The notes under the pieces were generated by a model. The model was not told the origin of the DNA, did no database searches, and was given only the letters and a program-made list of their open reading frames with translations. Of a stretch of 41,269 nt of DNA, positions 37,330 through 41,269 are shown one piece after another; position 1 is the first letter of the stretch; each line of letters starts with the position of its first letter. Location: contig NZ_LT629963.1 of assembly GCF_900104665.1 (NCBI RefSeq), forward strand, positions 1 to 41,269. Reading direction: 5' to 3'. Made by a program: the position numbers and the translations under genes. This stretch comes from Traorella massiliensis. GTDB taxonomy: Bacteria; Bacillota_I; Bacilli_A; Erysipelotrichales; Erysipelotrichaceae.

Positions 37330-38438
37330 AAAAACATAGTCAATTAAAAATATCATTAGTTGCTGTTGGAGTTGGTTTTCTGTTTGCATTTTTAGTAGTT
37401 ATTGTGGCAGGAAGAAATCCATTGAATCTGTTGGCAGCCATTATTAAAAGTATTAGTGGATTTAATATTTTACGACCAAATGAACCGGTTACTTTAGTAA
37501 ATACCTTGAACTGGCTGAAGTACGCAGTTCCAATTACGCTAACAGGTCTTTCTGTTGGTTTTGCTTATCGAACAGGCTTGTTTAATATTGGTGGTGAAGG
37601 ACAGATTTTAGTTGGTGGTACGGCTGCCGCAGCTGTAGGATTACTAGTTGATCTTCCACCAATTATTCATCCGATTGTTTGCTTAGTTGCAGGTGCATTA
37701 GCAGGTGCTGTTTGGGGAATGGTACCGGGGATCTTAAAAGCTTATCGTAAAATCAATGAAGTTGTTATATGTATCATGATGAATTATATTGGTTTATATG
37801 CTACTAGCTGGTTTACGAGAGCTTGTCTTCCTATCGATCCGGCAACAAATGCACGTACGATTGATTTGAAGGAAACGGCCGTATTGGGAAAGGTATTTGA
37901 AAATGTACCTTCATTATTCAATTGGGGATTTTTGGTTGCTATTATAGGAATAGTGGTTTTCTGGTTTATCATGGAAAAGACAACATTTGGATATAGTTTA
38001 CGTGCAACAGGCTTCAATATGGAAGGAGCTCGTTTTGCTGGTATGAAAGTAGAAAAAAATGTTGCATTATCGATGATGATTTCTGGAGCTTTCTGTGGGC
38101 TGGCAGGTGCTGTCCTGATTCTTGGCGAATTTGGTTATGGTAGAATTCAGACAAGTTTTGATAATTTTGGATTTGATGGTATTTCTGTGGCCCTTGTAGG
38201 TGGATCTAATGCGATTGGTATTTTGCTTTCAGGTTTGCTTTTTGGATTATTGAAATCTGCAAGCAGTAATCTACAGATGATGAATATACCTAAAGAAGTT
38301 TCTGAATTAGCTCAGGCAGTAATTATTTATCTGATTGCAATTCAATATGTAGTTATTTTACTGCTGGATAAATTTCATGGTAAGAAAGATAAAAAATTAA
38401 TTAGTGAAAATACAGAGAAGGGGGACGATCAGTTATGA
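37326..38438 (+). CDS. Nucleoside ABC transporter permease (NupP/YufP-like)
   Basis: A 370-residue multi-span membrane protein of the branched-chain/ribose-type permease family. Conserved parts are GLSVGFAYRTGLFNIGGEGQILVGG, KAYRKINEVVICIMMNYIGLY, TTFGYSLRATGFNMEGARFAGM and a C-terminal GFDGISVALVGGSNAIGILLSGLLFG. The wording matches YufP and other BMP-associated permeases. It overlaps the ATPase gene by 4 bases and the next permease by 4. It forms the channel with the next gene product. Confidence 0.93.
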   Translation: MKKHSQLKISLVAVGVGFLFAFLVVIVAGRNPLNLLAAIIKSISGFNILRPNEPVTLVNTLNWLKYAVPITLTGLSVGFAYRTGLFNIGGEGQILVGGTAAAAVGLLVDLPPIIHPIVCLVAGALAGAVWGMVPGILKAYRKINEVVICIMMNYIGLYATSWFTRACLPIDPATNARTIDLKETAVLGKVFENVPSLFNWGFLVAIIGIVVFWFIMEKTTFGYSLRATGFNMEGARFAGMKVEKNVALSMMISGAFCGLAGAVLILGEFGYGRIQTSFDNFGFDGISVALVGGSNAIGILLSGLLFGLLKSASSNLQMMNIPKEVSELAQAVIIYLIAIQYVVILLLDKFHGKKDKKLISENTEKGDDQL

Positions 38439-39397
38439 TGGAATTGATTTATCAAATGTTCCCATTGGCATTAATGATGGCAACACCTCTGATATTGGGC
38501 GCTTTGGGTGGCTTGTTTTCAGAAAGAGCGGGAATTGTTAATATTGCAATCGATGGTACAATGCAGGTAGGAGCATTTTTGGCCATGGTCTGTGTTTTGA
38601 TTTTTGAAGCAAATGGCTGGCCATATGCAAAGTGGGTTGCCTTGCTTGTGGCATTTATTGGCGGAGCTATATTTATTAGTATTCATGCGATTGCTTCAAT
38701 TCATTTTAAAGCGGATCAGACAGTATCTGGAACAGCGGTGAATGTACTTGCTGGTGGTCTAACGATTTATTTGTGTCAGATTATGTATAATGGCGCACGT
38801 TCAACAGATACGATTTCTGCAGCTCAGGGATTTGCAAAATTTAACATACCTTTCTTGAGTGATATACCGGTGATAGGCCGTTTGTTATTTACAAATGTTT
38901 ATGCAACAACGTTATTAGCGTTTGCGCTGATCGTTGTTTCATGGTTTGTCATCTATAAAACACCGTTTGGACTGCGTCTAAGATCTTGTGGTGAATATCC
39001 ACAGGCAAGTGCATCTATGGGAATTGATGTTGTAAAGATGAGATGGATCGCAGAATTGATATCTGGAGGGTTGAGTGGCCTTGCAGGAGCCGTTTTAGTT
39101 TTGACAACGGCAACATTCTATTATTCCGGTACAGTTCATGGATTGGGATTTGTCGCTGTTGCTACACTTATTTTCGGACAATGGAGTCCTTGGGGTGTTT
39201 TAGGAGCAGGTGTTTTCTTTGGATTTGCTCAAGTGCTGGGACTTTATTCATCTTCGATTCCTCTTTTGGAGAATCTTCCTTCTGAATTTTTCTCGATGTT
39301 TCCTTACGTCATAACGATCGTTGCTTTAGTACTATTTAGTGGGCGCTCTATGGCTCCGAAAGCAAGTGGCGAAATTTACGATGCAGGAAAAAGATAA
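38435..39397 (+). CDS. Nucleoside ABC transporter permease (NupQ/YufQ-like)
   Basis: A 320-residue multi-span permease partner. GALGGLFSERAGIVNIAIDGTMQVGAF near the N-terminus and TPFGLRLRSCGEYPQASASMGIDVVKMRW in the middle are characteristic, and HGLGFVAVATLIFGQWSPWGVLGAGVFFG follows near the C-terminus. The ATG overlaps the previous stop; a second ATG directly after it (38438) could also be used. It is the last gene of the operon. The length matches YufQ. Confidence 0.93.
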   Translation: MMELIYQMFPLALMMATPLILGALGGLFSERAGIVNIAIDGTMQVGAFLAMVCVLIFEANGWPYAKWVALLVAFIGGAIFISIHAIASIHFKADQTVSGTAVNVLAGGLTIYLCQIMYNGARSTDTISAAQGFAKFNIPFLSDIPVIGRLLFTNVYATTLLAFALIVVSWFVIYKTPFGLRLRSCGEYPQASASMGIDVVKMRWIAELISGGLSGLAGAVLVLTTATFYYSGTVHGLGFVAVATLIFGQWSPWGVLGAGVFFGFAQVLGLYSSSIPLLENLPSEFFSMFPYVITIVALVLFSGRSMAPKASGEIYDAGKR

Positions 39398-39413
39398 ACG
39401 ATTAAAAACGACT

Positions 39414-39441
39414 AAAATCAGGGTAAAACCTGATTTTTTTA
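39414..39441 (+). terminator. Nucleoside transporter operon terminator
   Basis: AAATCAGG/CCTGATTT stem, 6-base loop, and a T run. It follows the last permease gene by about 17 bases. Confidence 0.85.
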
Positions 39442-39544
39442 TATTAAAGATCATTAAATTACAATTAAAATCATACATCATGCTTAAAATTATTCTAATT
39501 TCTGAGAGTGATTTTTATTTTGTATAAAAGATGGCTTTGATAAC

Positions 39545-39584
39545 ATTCATGTGATGAATATATAAGGTATAATGAATATATAAG
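39545..39584 (+). promoter_or_regulatory. EIIC gene promoter region with repeats
   Basis: TATAAT (39568-39573) is the likely -10; no good -35 is present. ATTCATGTGATGAAT (39545-39559) is a perfect interrupted palindrome. ATGAATATATAAG occurs twice, at 39554-39566 and 39572-39584, with an 18-base period, flanking the -10. These repeats are candidate regulator sites. Confidence 0.5.
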
Positions 39585-39650
39585 ACTTGCATGAAGGAGG
39601 TATGTTTAAGAAACAAAGAGCATATATTGAAAGAGAAAAGGAGATAAATT

Positions 39651-40964
39651 ATGAATGGTTTAATCAAATTGATTGAAGACAAATTTGTACCTATTGCTGC
39701 CAAAATCGGTTCACAAAAGCATCTGAGCGCAATCAGAGATGCATTTGCCTCACTGATGCCACTAATTATGGCAGGAGCAATTGCTGTTTTACTGAATAAT
39801 GTATTTTTTGTTCCATGGGGCCTTCTTGCTAATTTTATAGGGGCTGAAAGCAGCTTTATCGTATGGGCAAATATGTATATTGCTCCTATCTTCTCAGCTA
39901 TTGACGCAGGTTCATTAAGTATTATGGCTTTAGGTTTATGTTTCTCTTTGGGATATAAACGTGCTGAATATGAAGGTAAAGATGCTCTTTCTACAGCATT
40001 AGTTACAGTAGGCTGCTTTATCGTATGTGGAGCTCTGGTGCGTAACAATGAACTAGTAGCCAGCTATGTGACTCACTATTTAGGTGCTCAAGGCTTATTT
40101 ATAGGTCTGATCATTGGCTTGACAGCTCCGGAAATCTACATGTGGGCTGTTGATCAGGGATGGGTCATTCATCTTCCGGAATCAGTACCACCAGCAGTCA
40201 GTAAAGCATTCGCAGGTATTATTCCAGGACTATTAACTTTCTTTATTTGGGGACTTGTTTATTATATGTTTACACAGTTTACTGGATTAAATGTCTTTGC
40301 ATGGTTTGAAGTAAATATTCAAACAGCTTTAATGAAGTTAAGTCAAAATATTTGGTCAATTTTATTGATTTCTACACTTATTCCGTTTCTATGGTTTTTT
40401 GGTCTTCATGGTGCCAATCTTTTAGAAGCTGTCATGGCGCCGGTATATGGAACATTGGGACTGATGAATATTCAAAACTTTGCGGAAGGAATTACGAAAG
40501 TAGGTATGGGAGCTAATGAGCTTTCACCCTGGGTACGTGGGTCATGGGATGCTTATGTATTTCTTGGCGGATCGGGCGCAACTTTAGCGTTAGTAGCAGC
40601 TATTCTGCTTGTATCAAAAGCTGCAGAAGATCGTGAAGTTGCCAAGTATGGTATAGGGTGTGGAATTTTTCAGATCAATGAGCCTGTACTTTTTGGACTT
40701 CCAGTTGTTTTAAATCCAATTTATTTGATTCCTTTTGTTTTATCTCAGCCAATTATGACATTGATTGGTTATTACGCAACAGTTTGGGGAATTGCAGGGC
40801 CAATCGTAAATACGGTCCCTTGGACAACACCTCCGGTAATTGCAGCTTTCTTGGCAACTAATGGCTCATTTGGGGCTGCCTTGACAGCTCTAATCTGTTT
40901 AGCAGCAGCATTTATTATTTATTTACCATTTGTAATAGCAGCAAATCGGGCAGCGAAGAAATAA
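39651..40964 (+). CDS. PTS lactose/cellobiose-type permease EIIC
   Basis: A 437-residue integral membrane sugar permease of the CelB/LacE family, moving and phosphorylating a beta-glucoside or oligosaccharide when paired with EIIA and EIIB. Family motifs are WFFGLHGANL (248-257, with His253), GGSGATLAL (306-314) and NEPVLFGLPVVLNPIYLIPF (343-362, with Glu344, known in the family to contact sugar). About ten membrane segments are expected. No EIIA, EIIB or glycosidase gene is adjacent in the window, so partner subunits must come from elsewhere, possibly just beyond the right edge, though an unrelated-looking gene begins there. SD AAGGAG is 9 bases before the ATG. Confidence 0.94.
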   Translation: MNGLIKLIEDKFVPIAAKIGSQKHLSAIRDAFASLMPLIMAGAIAVLLNNVFFVPWGLLANFIGAESSFIVWANMYIAPIFSAIDAGSLSIMALGLCFSLGYKRAEYEGKDALSTALVTVGCFIVCGALVRNNELVASYVTHYLGAQGLFIGLIIGLTAPEIYMWAVDQGWVIHLPESVPPAVSKAFAGIIPGLLTFFIWGLVYYMFTQFTGLNVFAWFEVNIQTALMKLSQNIWSILLISTLIPFLWFFGLHGANLLEAVMAPVYGTLGLMNIQNFAEGITKVGMGANELSPWVRGSWDAYVFLGGSGATLALVAAILLVSKAAEDREVAKYGIGCGIFQINEPVLFGLPVVLNPIYLIPFVLSQPIMTLIGYYATVWGIAGPIVNTVPWTTPPVIAAFLATNGSFGAALTALICLAAAFIIYLPFVIAANRAAKK

Positions 40965-40968
40965 ATAT

Positions 40969-41000
40969 AAGCGGGCCTATGAAAATAGACCTGCTTTTTT
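40969..41000 (+). terminator. EIIC gene terminator
   Basis: AAGCGGGCCTAT pairs with ATAGACCTGCTT (one mismatch, one G-U), 4-base loop, then a T run. Confidence 0.85.
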
Positions 41001-41130
41001 ATATATTAGGAAATTTCATTTTTGATTAATAGAAAGATGATGAAAGAAAATAAAAAAAGTTAAGTGTGATTTATGTTATGATAATATATATCATCAATTT
41101 GAAATTATAGTATCATTATAGTTATTAATA

Positions 41131-41139
41131 TGATATAAT
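41131..41139 (+). promoter_or_regulatory. Extended -10 promoter of right-edge gene
   Basis: TGATATAAT lies about 28 bases before the SD. The surrounding 41085-41140 is very AT-rich and holds several TGATA/TATCA-type short inverted repeats. Confidence 0.5.
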
Positions 41140-41177
41140 ATCTGTACAAAACATCTCATTTCTGTCAAGGAGGCATC

Positions 41178-41269
41178 ATGAAAGTCTTTTCTCTTTCCAA
41201 CCGTTTCTATTACCGCGAATTCCCTGATCTGAAGAACACCGTTCTTCATGATCTTGCTGTCTATAACCG
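41178..41269 (+). CDS. Unidentified gene, 5' part only (cut by window edge)
   Basis: A strong SD (AAGGAGG, 41167-41173) precedes an ATG that opens a frame running off the window. The 30 visible residues begin MKVFSLSNRFYYREFPDL and are rich in aromatic and basic residues, with no signal peptide. Base use is clearly more C-rich than in neighbouring genes, similar in feel to the IS transposase, so a mobile-element protein is possible. I do not recognise the family from this length. Confidence 0.65.
   Translation, partial: MKVFSLSNRFYYREFPDLKNTVLHDLAVYN

Overview
The window is a low-GC Firmicutes chromosome segment. The 16S/23S signatures, the Mollicutes-like small protein beside ptsI and the AT-rich coding style suggest the Erysipelotrichaceae/Erysipelotrichia. 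That placement is inferred by eye; no database search was run.

Layout. (1) 1-5015: a complete rRNA operon (promoter, 16S, 23S, 5S, terminator) with no tRNA genes and with perfect processing stems flanking 16S and 23S. (2) 5050-8781: a tightly overlapping operon with a FemABX-type peptidoglycan aminoacyltransferase followed by tsaE, tsaB, rimI and tsaD (t6A tRNA modification plus ribosomal-protein acetylation). (3) 8795-11114: the redox repressor gene rex, then an asparagine T-box riboswitch controlling asnS. (4) 11126-14386: a membrane-anchored protein with an amidase_3-like fold that lacks key catalytic residues, followed by an ABC-F ATPase. (5) 14387-14850: a gene-poor gap with hairpins and possible relic sequence. 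(6) 14767-21338: an oppABCDF oligopeptide importer. (7) 21342-22982: an ISL3-family insertion sequence lying just after the oppF stop codon. It separates oppF from what looks like its original terminator at 23002-23027. (8) 23064-25240: a small MG284/MPN403-like protein and ptsI (PTS Enzyme I). (9) 25244-26783, minus strand: pyrR followed by an M42 metallopeptidase. (10) 26871-31005: a MarR regulator with tandem palindromic operators and a heterodimeric ABC exporter. (11) 31074-33479: a YjjI-family glycyl radical enzyme and its YjjW activase. (12) 33524-34475: an aldo/keto reductase. (13) 34559-39441: a BMP-family lipoprotein with an ABC ATPase and two permeases, i.e. a nucleoside importer, preceded by a cre-like site. 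(14) 39545-41000: an orphan lactose/cellobiose-type PTS EIIC. (15) 41134-41269: the start of an unidentified gene cut by the window edge.

Together this is mostly core and nutrient-uptake content for a fermentative gut-type anaerobe: peptide, nucleoside and sugar import, redox control through Rex, and an anaerobic glycyl radical enzyme. I found no CRISPR array, prophage or defence island. The most unusual items are the apparently dead amidase-like protein, the IS whose transposase ribosome-binding site is buried in a hairpin that only read-through transcripts can form, the uncharacterised YjjI/YjjW pair, and the degenerate-site ABC exporter with an inserted W/H-rich segment.
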